Below, one piece after another: positions 1 through 36,300 of a stretch of DNA of 64,000 nt; within the stretch, counting starts at the first letter, position 1; each line of letters starts with the position of its first letter. The DNA is from Pterobdella sp. o SKG-2022 (lineage: Eukaryota; Annelida; Clitellata; Hirudinida; Piscicolidae), in the NCBI GenBank assembly GCA_964035795.1, contig OZ038323.1:8037227-8101226 (forward strand), written 5' to 3'. The notes under the pieces are model-generated. The model was not told the DNA's origin, made no database searches, and saw only the letters and a list, made by a program, of their open reading frames with translations. The position numbers and the translations under genes were made by a program.

Positions 1-10696
<10,696 letters not shown>

Positions 10697-11443
10697 TCTA
10701 ACGCCTTCAATTCTATCGACCGTAAAACGTTCATTGGCGAGATAGCCACTCGTTACCCTTTCTTGTACTTTTTAGTTAACGAAGCCTACTCCAATCCGTC
10801 TACTTTTTTTGCTGGCGAACACCGCATTCCTTCTTCAAGGGGTATTCAACAAGGTGACCCTCTGGACCCAGCACTTTTCGCGTTGGCCGTCGACAAAATT
10901 GCCAAGAACGTGTCATTGGTGTTGAACATTTGGTACTTGGACAATGCCACATTTGGTGGTCAGGCTAGCTCTGTCTTTAACGATGCAACAAAAATAATTA
11001 ACGCTTTCAAAGAGATCGCCCTTCAAATCAACTCCAATAAATGTGAGCTGTTCATTTTAAACTATACAGCGGACATGTACGTTGACACTGTCAAACAGTT
11101 CTCTTCTATTTTGCCGTCAGTATCATTGCCTCCTCGTCACTCTTGGTCAGTCTTGGGTTCTCCCCTCACTTACAAGGCCATAGCTCTCATTCTTGGCTCA
11201 AAATTAGGAGACATCCATCGGCTTTGCTCCAAGCTAGAGGAAGTTGACCCCCATCATGCTTTCACTTTGCTGAGGAACTGCTTCTCTATTCCCAAATTGG
11301 TTTATATCCTTCGAACGTGTCCTACTTTCGTTGAGCCCATGATAATATTGGAGTTCGACTCTATCATTCGTCCATTTCCAATGTCTCTCTGTCCGACAAG
11401 AGCTGGAAGCAAGTATCTCTTCCAAATCGTTTCGGTGGTCTAG
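10697..11443 (+). pseudogene. Reverse-transcriptase part of the retrotransposon, broken
   Basis: The open frame has the RT palm: NAFNSIDRKTF, a GIQQGDP motif and NIWYLDNATFGG. In active elements the box normally reads WYLDDGT; here the second catalytic Asp is Asn, which should abolish polymerase activity. From about 11390 the family-like protein continues in another frame (SLPNRFGGLGF, 11412 onward) while this frame runs to a stop at about 11441, so at least one small indel has occurred. The true element start is lost upstream. Confidence 0.78.
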
Positions 11444-11474
11444 GTTTTAGATCAGCGCGAGCCCTATCATTGCC

Positions 11475-12434
11475 ATGCTTCCTCTCTTCTTCATATGCAT
11501 CCACGAGTCTCGTTCGGCTCCTTCTTTCATCTGTTCCCGACCTCTCGCGTCTGATGTTCTTCAGGGGGGTGATCGTGACGTTGTTTCAGTTAGGGAATCG
11601 TGGCAGAAACAATGCAGTGTTGCGCCGTTAGATCTTTTGGGAAGCCAACGAAAATGGGATGATCTTTTGTGCGAGGTCGCTCTCAACGATTTGCTGGTAG
11701 ACGCAAACCAGTGGGACCGTTGTCGTCTTCTTGCTGCCAAGTCAGCACACTCCGCCACGTGGTCGAAAACTGTGCCAATACCCGTTTTAGGAAACTTTTT
11801 AGGTGCAGAGAAGCTTCGAATGGCGGTGGCGCTTCGAGTGGGAGCTAATATTTCTGGCGCCCCAACATGCCTTTGCAAGAGTGGTGTAAGGATGGACGCA
11901 AAAGGCTACCATGGCTTTTCGTGTCGACTGAATGAAAGCAGACTCCCCAGACACGCCGAGATCAACTCCATTATTAAAAGCTGCCTGGGCAAGATAGGCT
12001 TGCCTAGCATCCTCGAACCATCAGGGCTCGACAGGAGTGACGGACGTCGTCCTGATGGCATAACGATCTTCCGTTGGAATCATGGAAAATGCTTGGTCTG
12101 GGACGCAACAGTCATCGATGCTTTTTCCAAGTCCCACATTATCGTCAGCTCCATCGAGTCAGGATCCAGCGCAAAATCTGCGGAAATATTAGAAAGCCGC
12201 AAATATCAGGGCTTGGTGGGCAACTTCCATTTTCAACCCGTTGCATTCGAGACAACGGGCTGCTGCGGACCTTCAACCAGTAGCTTTGTTGAAGGGTTAG
12301 ATAGAAAAGTTATCGATGCGTCAGAGGACTCTTTGGAGGCAGTATGGTTGCGTCGGAAGATTTCCCTTGCAATTGTCCGCGGCAATGCTATCAGCATTCT
12401 TTCCTGTTTCCGTTCTTCTTCCTCTTTCTCTTAA
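11475..12434 (+). pseudogene. C-terminal endonuclease part of the retrotransposon
   Basis: The reading frame is open for about 320 codons. The first 25-30 codons are out of the natural frame; from about 11555 it matches the family (DVLQGGDRDVVSVRESW). Then come KLRMAVALRVG, the zinc-binding CLC...HGFSC cluster and RHAEIN, followed by the endonuclease core RPDGITIF, LVWDATVID and KYQGL. The frame ends VRGNAISILSCF with TAA. The length and motif order suit a restriction-like endonuclease domain. No partner ORF is intact, so self-mobility is not expected. Confidence 0.75.
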
Positions 12435-14291
12435 GTGCAGTTTTTTTTTCTTTTTTCTATATCTCAATTTTCATTTTCACCAATATATCATTTGTATATT
12501 GTTTATATGCTTGTTCAAAAATTGCATTAATATAAGTTAGAACTTTGTGAGATAAATCTGTTAGAAGTTTACTTTTAAACTTTAATATTATGATAAATGA
12601 TGGACTAAGAATGAGAGCAATATCATAATAACCTACTGATTCAATTTTGCTATTTTGTGGAAAACATAAGTCACAGACAAAGCTTGAAAAATCTCGTGGC
12701 TTAGTGCCAGTATTTCCAAGTTCTCTCACCGTTGCTCCATCTTCATCCTGCCTCAAACTTTTTTTGTTACCTTTGGAATTCCGTTTGAGTGTTTGTCTGG
12801 CGATGTTGTTGATGGGGTCCAAGTTCAAGAGCAGTCATAATATACACGGAAAAAATAATTATGTAATATTTAGAAGCACTTTTATGTATAGTATATAAGT
12901 AAAAAAATGATTTCGCAAAGCTTAAACAGTTCGGAAGCTAAAGATTTTTTTAGAAAAATGATGTAAATTTTTTTTAATAGACTTTTTATTGTCGATAAAC
13001 TTACTTATAGGCTTCTCGATGTCCAAAATCATACAACCGCCTAATTTCAGTTCTCATACAATTTTACTTATTATAATAATAAACGATTGTTTCCGAAACT
13101 CACATAACACATTTTTACACACAAGAACTAATTTTTCACGTTTTTTATTAATAAAAAAAATAATTTATTGTTTTTCTAAACCAAAACCAGCATACTTTCA
13201 CCTTGAAAACTGCTCGTATCAAATTATTTCAAACACAATACACTGAAACCTTAGAAAATAAGGCCTCGTAGTACTTTGGCTTGGACCAATCTAAATAACC
13301 ACTGAAAACAACAAGTTTTTATCAGTTTTTTAAAAAAAATTCATGACTGAAGCTGGGGTGTTTGAAGAGGTTGGCATTTTGACTTATTTTTTCACTATGT
13401 AGCCATTGAAGTATTTAGATTTATGATGTTTCTTTGATCAAAATATAAGCCTTTTTAGTTACTTGACAAAAGTTGAGAAGATGTGGTTTATTAAGAGCCT
13501 GAAATTCAAAAATTTGAATAAAAATTTAAAAGTTAATCAAGAAAGTATTCGTGTCATAAAAAAATTTCGATTTTTTTGTAAACTTTCAAATTAAAATTAC
13601 CAAAAAAATCTTAAAACTTCAAAATCGACATGAATGCGTTATTGGAAGACATTTTTATTATAAAACTACAAGATATTTAGACACCATAACCTCCGATGTT
13701 CTCATCTAAACACCAGAACCCAAAAAAATTGATGTTGGCAGACAAACTATAATTAGAAATTAAAACTAGTGATGTTATTACAAGGAGGAAAGCATTTACC
13801 TAATATAATATAACGTATATAACCGAAATAATAAGAATAATAATAACAAAAATAATTTCAGGTGTTTAATAAGATGTAGTGAGCCTTCAGCACTATGAAC
13901 CAAACGGTCTTATTCATTTTTATTATTCCTATTCTTTTTTTTTTATTATTCTTATTTTTTTACCATCAGTTCTAGTGTTCATTATATTCTCGAAACATTA
14001 TCATGCTTAAGAATATATTTTAATATAGACTGAGAACCATTTATTAAGGTATTATTGTTGTTATTATTATTATTGTTGTTATTATTTCCATTATTAAAGA
14101 TACTTTTTTATCACATAGCATCAATATTAATATCCTTATAGTTCCATATAACGATTTCTTGCGGAAGTGAAAACAAGATAACAAATAACATGCATGCAAC
14201 AAGTGATATCTAAAAATAAACAATGATACTAAAAATATTCAGAAAATATTATGATTAAAATTAGGAATCTATAATAATAACAATAAAAACA

Positions 14292-14322
<31 letters not shown>

Positions 14323-14650
14323 CACCTTAATGTGTTTACTTCTAATAATGAGGTTTTGACGCTTTGTGAAACTATGAAAATTTTTTTAAGGGTAATTGAA
14401 ATTCATTATTATTATTATTATCCAAGTGAATATTAATGTTTATAATCTGTAGAAAATGAGCTTTAATTTATCATTTATATTATTATCATAACAGAACATG
14501 ACTTCAATAGTACTAAAAATGGTATGCATATTGGCGTAATTATCATAATCTTATCAAGAAGACATCATTATCCTCTTCCTCATCCTCATCTTTTTTCCCC
14601 ATTTTTTTCTTCTTTTTTTTCTCTTCAAAAAACATACCGTCCCTTCTTCA
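12435..14650. other. Intergenic DNA between the retrotransposon and SPCA
   Basis: Mostly AT-rich, with short (ATT)n and (AAT)n tracts. Two weak hints of coding on the minus strand: a 123-codon open frame at 12457-12828, and a small exon-like unit at 13250-13301 (TTTTCAG acceptor, 17 codons including YLDWSKPKYYEALFSK, donor GTTTCA). I could not link them in phase to each other or to a known protein. The first exon of the ABCC gene could also lie here. Confidence 0.4.
13250..13301 (-). other. Possible small unassigned coding exon
   Basis: On the minus strand a polypyrimidine tract and TTTTCAG precede 52 bases that read SGYLDWSKPKYYEALFSK, followed by GTTTCA. Codon content (Trp, Pro, Lys, Tyr) is less AT-biased than the surroundings. 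A possible partner exon at about 13005-13052 has a strong GTAAGT donor, but the phases do not match. The protein family is not recognised, and it may be chance. Confidence 0.2.
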
Positions 14651-27501
<12,851 letters not shown>

Positions 27502-28579
27502 TTTTCAAGTTTTTTCCATATATTTTTTTATTTATTTTGTTGCTTTTAAGAAAATTTTTGGGGGATTTATGAATTATTTTAGTTTCTTAGTTGGTTGAAG
27601 ATTTTCGGGTTTAAGAAACAGTTAATCTTTAAATACGTTCGAGAGTTCATTGATCGAATTAATTTTTAGTATATAGCTGAAAGTTAGCATTTGAAGTGAA
27701 AAGAATGTCACGGAAAGTAATGTAACTTTACATTCAAATTCTTTTCATCCGTTTGTACTTCCCTTTTTTTAAAAACGCTTGAAAGTTTTTTTAATAAAAA
27801 ATTAAACATAAATTTACATTCGAAAGTTGCAAGTTTGAAGTTTTCTATAATTTAAAACTATTTATTTTATTTTGTCATTATTTACTTAAAATGGAAAGTG
27901 AAGTTGGCAGTGCTTCAATTAAAGACAAAAATAACGTTTAAGAATTATAATTTTCATTCATTTTATGCTTTTTATTGATTATTCTTTTGTTTAAAAAACT
28001 TTATGAGAATAACAGCATTAAGGTATACAATAATCTAATGAGAAAAACGTTATCGATCAGTTTTAATAAGCTAAACCCTGTAACCGACGTCTATGGCTGC
28101 TGAACGAACATTAAAATGATAAATTTATCTTTCTGTATATGCATGTTTTTACAATAAGAATATTGTAATTTCTTTGTAAGAGTAAAGTTTCTAATTCGTT
28201 AAATTTCATTAGTTAATATTCGGTTCTCATATGAATTCTCTTTCGATTAGAAGTAAGGCAAATTTTAAATTTTACTAAAATTGGAAACAACGAATTTTTT
28301 GGAAAAAAAAATTAAATCTATTATTCAATTTTAATAAAATTAGTTGAATAACTCCACAATCATTTTTTTCAAATTTCAACTGATGGCAGCTGCTGGTGAA
28401 TGTAGGAAAGTTGAAGATACTGTCAAAGCAAGTACTGACTTTATCAAACTTCTATGAAAACAATTCAGCTTAAATCTAATTATAAACCAGTTGTGATTTT
28501 GACAATTTATTGCAGCATTTTATTTCTCAAATAAATTTTAATATATATACGGTCCTCTACTCGTTCTCAACTTTTCATT

Positions 28580-28765
28580 ATCTTTCTCTCTCACTTTTAT
28601 GCTAAAACTGCTTTTTCTTTCTCTGGAGCTCTCTTTCTTTTAATCTTAAATCTTCTCCCTATTCTATTTTTTTTAGAAATTTAAAAACCTGCCTTTTCAA
28701 GCAGTTCATAGCAGAGTGCCTTTGAACGATGCGTAAAAGGCGCTGTATAAATAACTAATTATTAT
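28580..28765 (+). mobile_element. LINE 3' end with ATT tail
   Basis: The sequence reads like the final LINE segment (WSSLSFNLKSS, then RNLKTCLFKQF) and then AAAAGGCGCTGTATAAATAA followed by (ATT)n. That GCGCTRTATAAA-type tail with an ATT repeat is a familiar ending of several animal non-LTR families. Only the last 150 or so bases are present. Confidence 0.6.
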
Positions 28766-29785
28766 TATTATAGGTTATTAATAATGATTCAGTTTTACCA
28801 GCGTACCAAACTGAAAAAAAATCGTTAAAAGACTAAGGAAAGATAGTTTAGCCATCGTTTTAATGTTTTCAATAAAGTAACACTAAACAGGAGTGAAACC
28901 AATTAACCCAAAAATAAAAAAACCACATAAAAAGGTTTTGTATTCGCATCATTGCTGTGCTGCATTTCATATCAAAAAAGTTTTTCATATGGTATTCACC
29001 TTTGCATATAAACTACATGGACTCCAAAAAATTTTAGCAGTATCAAAAAACTATAGAGTGAAAGAAAGACCATTGGCACCATCTGAATCATGTGAGAATA
29101 TGAAAAGCATGAAAGTGAGTGGAAGCCAGCTATCAGAGCTCCTACAAATGCATACGGCGTCAAAACCGAAGTTTTTTCAAAATTTTATTTTCGAACTCAG
29201 TGAAAACTTGTGAGAAAATGGATGGAGTAAAATGAGCACATTTCACTTTGTTTACCAGATAGCTCTGATATCACACATAGAGAAAGATGAAAGCAATTAA
29301 GCTACTATTTCTTCCAGAGTTTAAAAACTCAAAATCTACCAAAAACAAATGTTTTGATACGAAACACTGAGAACTGTCAAAATATCGTCAATAAAGCCGT
29401 TTCAAAACCATTTTTTTCATTTTTCAAAAAAAATTAGAATATTCTCAATAATCATGTAATTCTCGAATGTTAAAACTACTAACTTCACATACAAATATAT
29501 TCCCCCAATTTAGGGCAAACCAAGTCTTATCGCTGTCTTAATAATTACCAAAGATGCTTTCATGATCATATTTTATAAATGCTAATGAGGCATTCAGCTA
29601 ATTACAGCGATGAATTGTGGGATTTTCAAGCAGTAAAAACTACTCACCTGTTTCATCTTATTATATTATCAATGAGCAATTAAAGAAAGTGAGGTTTATT
29701 TGCTGTTTTTGTATTCACCATCATGTGAGGTTTATTTGCTGTTTTTGTATTCACCATCTTGTTAGGCCACACTAACGTCATGAAA

Positions 29786-29904
<119 letters not shown>

Positions 29905-29929
29905 CATTATGGCAATAGATTTATAACGA

Positions 29930-30445
29930 TTAGCATTATCATTCCAGCTTAGACTACTGCAATTCTCTTCTTTGCGGGCAGCCAAACTACTTCTTGTTTC
30001 AAGCTTCAATCTCTTCAAAACCATGCAGCCAAAACGGGTTGTCAAGCTGATTAGTTCAGCTCTTTCAGTGTGTGTCTTGACAGTTTGCACTGGTTACCAG
30101 TTTCCCAAAAATCAAAGTTTAAGTTTCTTTGGCTCATTGTCTACTTTCTTAAGCTTGAACAACCTACCTATCTTTTTGAACTTTTTTCACACCAATCAAT
30201 CACTCAGATCCTTGCACTCTGGTCTCCAGCTTCATCAATCTGTTTTCACAAGCTTGCTTATAAGTCTCTCTTTGCCCCACTTCTGTAGAGCTCTCTTCCG
30301 GCTAACTTGTGCTCATTTTTTCTCAAAAGTTTTCGCAAAATTTTGAACTCACCTATAACATGTACAACTTCATCCACAACCTTTCACAATCATTTGAGCG
30401 CCTCTGTAGCAAATTTTTTCATAAATTATGCGCTATAAACATTTT
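29930..30445 (+). mobile_element. LINE reverse-transcriptase 3' remnant
   Basis: Across frame breaks the plus strand shows the conserved C-terminal part of LINE RT ORFs: LDYCNSLLCGQP, QNHAAKT, LDSLHWLPVSQK, then SLPANLCSFFLKSF. It ends with a GCGCTATAAA-like tail near 30430, similar to that at 28,740. Several stops and shifts show an old inactive copy. Confidence 0.65.
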
Positions 30446-32656
30446 AATATTACTATCATACGTGAAAATCACAGGCACTTCGCGATCAGGCAAAAAGTAT
30501 TGAAGAGCGAGCCTATAGTTTATGAACCAATCATAGAACTCCAAAAAAATTGTGAAAGTACTGAAATAATCATTTTTAGAAGTTTTATGAAAAAAAATTA
30601 ACATTCATCAACTAACAAAGCTTTTTGTACAATCCGTGAATATTTAAACATTATGATACATGAATATTTTCAAAAAAAAAAACTAACATTTTTTCAAGCC
30701 TATAATTGGTCCAATTTGAAACCGCTTTTTGCTGCTTGGAACTTCTTTACTGAAAATATACTTAGTTAACGAAAAGCTTTGTATCTTAATAAAATTTTAT
30801 TAAGAATTAATTTAACTTGATTATTTATAAATAGTTTTTGAATATTATGTAATTATATGAGGCCCATAGACAGCAAATAAACATGAACGTTATGTCGACA
30901 ATTACGATCATTATAACTCAAGATAATGAAAGGATAATATGGTGATGAAGAAAATAGATAATGTGATAAAAAAAATTAGCTTGAAGAATTAAAGGATACG
31001 AATGTATAAAACTGCACGAAAGAAATTCACCATAACTCCTCAATTGGCACTTTTTTTAAATTACCCGCGTCATAACACAGCTTTTTAGGTGTCTTAGAAC
31101 TTCTCATTAAAAATACTTCTATCATATGGAATAGTGAGCACCAGATGATTTTGAATGTAATCTTAATTACTGGCAGCTGGAGCTTTGACATTATCGATTG
31201 GCGTATAAGAGTATGCTATTGATCGCATATATTAATGGTATAATTCTACATCTGTCATTATAAATTATTTGGTTGATTAGCGCTCGAGTAAGAAGAATAA
31301 CAACTTTTATTACGTTGGAATCTCCTTTTAAACAACCACTAAAAATAATGTCGTACAATAAAATTCTTTCACTTGATCTATCGAGTCAATGTCTTTACCA
31401 TTCATTTACAATAGCAATATTAGTTTCAATATTTTGATGAAAATAAACTATTAAAAAATTAAGCGGCATATCAATAGAAATAACTAATTTAGCATAAATA
31501 AAGAGGCATGGATGATATAATCATACAGGTTATTATGTCTGTTGTATCGTTATTAACTGTGTTAAGTATTATATGGATCAGAATTAATGGCGATAGTCTT
31601 ACTAAAAAGCTTGTGACAAATGATGAGCATAAAGTTAATCGTCATCAATCCATAATACGCTTAATAGTTACATTTTTATGTTGTTACATTCTCAATACGC
31701 CGTTACTTATAAATTATTTCTATGACAATAATAAGGAAACATGAAAGTAGTACATAGTAATATTTAATGAAGTTTGATATCTGTAAAAGATGACGATAAT
31801 GAAATTTCCTGTGTGATTATCAACTATCATCATCATTATCCTTTGCTATCAATTTTATTGATGTTTAATTACATAATTACGCACTATTTGTATTATAAAA
31901 ATTCCAATTTTTAAGGTTAAATCATTATTTATTCATAATCATCAATAAGAATCTACCCCAAGTCCTTCATTCCAATCATAACAGGTCTGAGCAAACTGAG
32001 GATAATATCATACAGAAAATCTAATAATTAAAAGCTATAATTATAACAATAAGACATACCTAATAGAGGTCAATGTAATGAGTATTATTAATCAATTTAT
32101 ATTTTCATAATGCAGGGAATATTGGTTGGATAATAATGCATTTTTATTTTTCCTGAATGCATCATCTGCATCATTTTCGACAATATTACCACTACCTATT
32201 CTCATTAGTCCTTATTGTTTTCATTATTATAAAATTTTTTAATTTAATGTTTTCATAATCGTTATTATATACTTTCATTACAATCATTAATTATTATTTT
32301 AAAACAACATAGAATTATTTTGATAATGAAGAGTCAAGGTAGCTAGGGATAATGTGACAGTGATGGGGTACTATTGTAAAATGATCAATGAGTTCATTGA
32401 AAGTTTGTGAAACAGTGGATAAATTTAAAAACAGAACTGAATAGTGCATACGAATAACTGAGAAACAAAATAATCAAAATGAAGTAAAAATAAATGTGCT
32501 AAAAATCAATAAAACAGACATATTTAAAATAATAATCAATAAAAAAAAATGAGAAAATATAAAAATACTTAAAAAAAAGCGCAAATAATTAACAGGAAAA
32601 AAAACTAAACATAAACAGTGAAACAAATCAATAATGGAAACAATGGAAAATTGATC

Positions 32657-35344
32657 TTAGCAGGAGCAATTGGAGGATTGGTTGGCTTGGTTGACGTTTG
32701 AGAGGGTGATCGGCTCAGGGAAATCATTATACAGGTCTGCATCTGTCTCCTTACTGAGGGCGTTGCGAGCCACTGTCTGGAAGGCCTGCTCTACGTTGAT
32801 GCCATCCTTGGCGCTTGTCTCGAAGTATGGAGCGTGGTTTTTAGAGTCGCACCATTGCTGGGCACGTTTGCTCGTCACCTGGGAGAGGGTTTCGTGTTTG
32901 ATTTTGTTGTTTAGGGTTTTAAAAACAAAAATGTGATCAAATACTTCTTAACACAGAAGAGTTTAAGATAATTATCTTATAAAAATCATTTGTTTGCATA
33001 AGCTTCTAATTGTCCAGTAAACTTGTCAAAGCCCTCTTGAAAAGGGAAAAATGACGTAAAACGATGATGATACTTTTAAAAATATATAACGAGGTTAAAA
33101 CATACAGCTCTGTTTTCGAGGTCAATCTTGTTGCCGATGACAACAAAGGGGAAGTCCTCAGAGTCTCTAGGAGAGGCCTGGATGAGAAACTCATCCCTCC
33201 AGCTGTCAAGGTTCTTGAAACTGCTTGCCGATGTGACGTCATAAGCAAGCACGCAACAGTCTGCTCCTCTATAAAAGGCCACTCCGAGACTTTGGAAACG
33301 CTCTTGACCTGCTGTGTCCCAGATCTGTGGTGGTAGAGATGCTGAAAATTATTACACTTCATCATGATTATTGATATTCATCATCATCATTATTATAACA
33401 AAACTCATAACATCTTATATCATATGATAACACACTTTATAATGACGATAATAACAGTGTTCATTCATATAATTTCAAGAAAAGAAACTGTAGAGCATAT
33501 AAAAATTCAATTTTTTAAAATCTTATTCATACCTGATGGCTTTTGACATATAAGAACTTAACATAAAAACAATGACTTCAAAAGCTGATGAGCACCAGGG
33601 ATTAAAGGAAATGTAAAACATGAGCATAAAGAAACATGTATATGCAAACATTAAATAATTTAGTGACATAATTGAAGGTGCATGAACTGAATAAGTATCA
33701 TTTTATTATAGTCAGCATCTTCCCCTTTTCCAAGGGGTCACTGACTTCTTTCCATGACCTAACCCTCTCCATTTCACCCTGTCATAGGCATCTTCGAGAC
33801 CTACCCCAAGCCTATAACAAAGGTTTTCATCATACTTTTCCAAGTTAACCTTGACCTTCCCTTTATCTACTACCTTCAACCTCAAACCTCCACGCCTGCT
33901 TAACACAATCATCATCCCCTTTCCTTACAACATGACCCAGCCACCTCAAATTTCCTTGCCTCACCACTTCAACAATTGTACTAACCAACCCCAATATAAC
34001 CATCAACTCCTTTGTGCTCACACCATCAGCTAGCTGCACACCACACATCATTCAAAGCATCCATTTTTCTGCTCTTCTCAAAATACTTTTTTCAACAAAC
34101 CCTATCCACCCAAGTTTCTGAGCCATATGTCATGAAATTCCTCACATGTCCTTTAATATTCCATGTGTGTCTTTTACCACATAACATAGAAGACATATCG
34201 TTGAATGCCTTCCAGTCCAGCCCTATCTTGTGTGTAATAGCTAGCTCACTTTTTCCTCCACCATTCATATTATCCTCTAGATAACAATAACTATTCACCC
34301 TCTCCAACTCACTCAAACAACTATTTGAAACATTCTTACATTTGAATATCATAAACTAGATAAAGTCAGTAAATTTCAAAAAAAAACCCATATAAATAAA
34401 AAAAAATAAGAATCACATACGGCTTGTTGAACTGAATATTTAAATGAGAAAATATAAGAAAACATTGAAGACAGTTATAACCATACATGATGTGGGTTGT
34501 TCATAACATAGAAAAATCTTTGTATCTATCATTAATGATTGTTCTTGTTATATTTAAACCAATAGTATCAAGAGCATTGACAACCCACACATACAAGCCA
34601 ATGACCTGTAAAGTGACGAGTCTGTTATCAACCATCACTTCTCTAGTGAGAAAATCTGCACCTATAGTGGCTTTGTATTGATTGCTGAATTTCTTGTTCA
34701 CAAATTGATTCATCAGAGATGTTTTGCCTACACTGTTGTGTTGTTGTTCATTATAATTTAGCGAGTGTTTTAAGTTGATTTGTCATGTGCAGATTATTTT
34801 TAATTTATTAGACTTTTTGACACTGTTGTGTGCTAATGAAGTGGTGTTTGTATAGTCATATGCCAAATATTTTGTTTTAAAGGTATTGTGGATTACGTTC
34901 TTTGATATATAATAGGATCATTAAAAATGCATATTGTGTACAACAGGCTACTAACGATGTTTGTTATTTTGTGTTGTGGGCGTATATTGTATTTTCATTT
35001 TGATTATTCATAATTTTGTGCTTTAAGAGCTATAATACTGAATTATTTTTGAATTCTCAATTTTGTAGATAAATTTTTATATAGCTGTAAAATATTTAAT
35101 ACTAATAATAGGTGGAGTCAAGAAACTATTTGGAATATCGCAAACATTAATAAAACTTGATGTTTTTAAAACTTTTGTGCTGAGCATTTGATTAAAAACA
35201 AATTACCAAAATTATTTATTTTTTATCAAATTTTAGAAAATATATCTATGATAGGTAAAGTTGGGAACGATAGAAAAACTTTTCTCACCATGAATCTCCA
35301 AGAATGATGACCTTAAGAAGTGTTTTTCGGCGACTTGATGACAT
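32657..35344 (-). CDS. RAB7A: Rab7 GTPase
   Basis: Small GTPase of late endosomes and lysosomes that recruits tethers and motors for fusion and transport. Four exons: 35289-35344, 34606-34732, 33106-33324, 32657-32878, giving 207 codons plus TAA, the same length as human Rab7a. Visible motifs: P-loop GDSCVGKTS, switch I region [30 protein letters not shown], and a C-terminal SCSC-like end (NCSC) carrying the CXC prenylation signal. The fourth P-loop residue, Gly in human Rab7, is Cys here, with its codon split between exons 1 and 2. The ATG at 35344 sits one base after a TTTTGTTCAG acceptor. Upstream DNA (35345-36300) shows nothing else. Confidence in the Rab7 identity is very high; the junction of exons 1 and 2 is inferred. 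Confidence 0.97.
33712..34352 (-). mobile_element. LINE 3' ORF remnant inside a Rab7 intron
   Basis: The minus strand shows, across frame breaks, the typical C-terminal part of LINE ORF2-like proteins: [85 protein letters not shown] and [18 protein letters not shown]. It lies in the intron between Rab7 exons 34606-34732 and 33106-33324, in the same orientation as the gene. Stops and shifts separate the blocks, so it is inactive. Confidence 0.8.
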
Positions 35345-36300
35345 TCTGAACAAAAGGAAGAAATGATCGAAACTGAAAAATAAAATATTATAAGTCTGTA
35401 ATATCGCTTTCAGTATAGATACATTGTTTATTTTGTTAATCACAAGCTTTATATACATATAATGTTACTACGGAGTTTTATTGTTCTTCAAAACGCAATT
35501 AAGAATCAATTGAGAAGTTTCTTTTAGAATACAGCAACATTTCATTTATTTCGATTGATTCTTATTTTTAAAATATGGCAAAAAAAAGTGACTAAAAAAT
35601 TACTTCTTGTCTATCCACCCACAAATGATAAAATGACAAAAAATTTCAATAAAATTTTAAAATCACTAACTCACTTTTTTAATGAAAGTTATTGACTTTT
35701 TTGTTTGATAAAAGTTACAAAGCAAGACAAAATCACTTTATCAATATAATCAGTCTTATGATACAGAAAAAGAATGGCGATATTTTGGTATAACTATTTG
35801 ATGAATTTCAATGATAACTATTATATCCCGCTTACCAACAAGATATAACTAGTGAAAACTTCGTTTTTATGAAATTTCGGCATTTAATAAAAAATTTAGA
35901 AATGGAAAAAATTTTGTAATAATTTTCAATTTTAAAAATTTAAACTTAAAATTTTATTTATTACAAATCATAAATAAAACCCTTACATATTTATTCGCAT
36001 ATAAACCTTCAGTTTTTAATACTTATACGAATTTAACCTGTCGAACTTTTTAATCGTATACTTTATAAAATACCTTTAAAACTAAATTGATTTTTGTAGT
36101 ATCGGTACTAGGGCGCATTCAAACGTACGTTTCAGGTAGGAATCGCATTTCATAAAAATTCAATAACGGAGCCAATAAACTTCAAACCAAGGAAATATAT
36201 TGAAGGCCATGATCAAGCCGAAAACAACATATTATTTCATGATACTGAAATATTCTCTATTAAAAACATTATAGCATTATATTATGACAGTCTAAAAGTC
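35345..36300. other. Rab7 upstream / small-gene 3' flank, nothing else seen
   Basis: AT-rich intergenic DNA between the Rab7 ATG and the stop of the next minus-strand gene. It should hold the Rab7 promoter and the 3' UTR of the 36301-37861 gene. No RNA gene or repeat was recognised. Confidence 0.5.

Larger units (their letters stand above)
10697..12434 (+). mobile_element. 5'-truncated non-LTR retrotransposon with CCHC and PD-(D/E)XK-like endonuclease
   Basis: A block of plus-strand coding-like sequence, clearly richer in GC than its flanks, starts inside the reverse-transcriptase fingers/palm (NAFNSIDRKTF) just after a TGA at 10694 and continues to the C-terminal endonuclease. Motifs in order: GIQQGDPLDPALFAL, the catalytic box as WYLDN, the thumb-like LPNRFGGLGFRSARAL, a zinc-knuckle pattern (CLC then H and C), RPDG and LVWDATVID. 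This order is that of R2/NeSL-type elements with a restriction-like endonuclease. 5' truncation is typical of target-primed insertion. Frame changes near 11390 and 11555 and the altered catalytic box make it a dead copy. Confidence 0.8.

Noticed and set aside
12457..12828. 123-codon minus-strand ORF as a gene
   Set aside because: The second half is AT-rich and low in complexity; no family recognised and no phase-matched partner exon.
31508..31744. 78-codon plus-strand ORF with hydrophobic segments as a membrane microprotein
   Set aside because: AT-biased codons, no splice or promoter context, no recognised family.
34092..34352. Separate gene in a Rab7 intron
   Set aside because: Its sequence is a LINE ORF remnant with several frame breaks.
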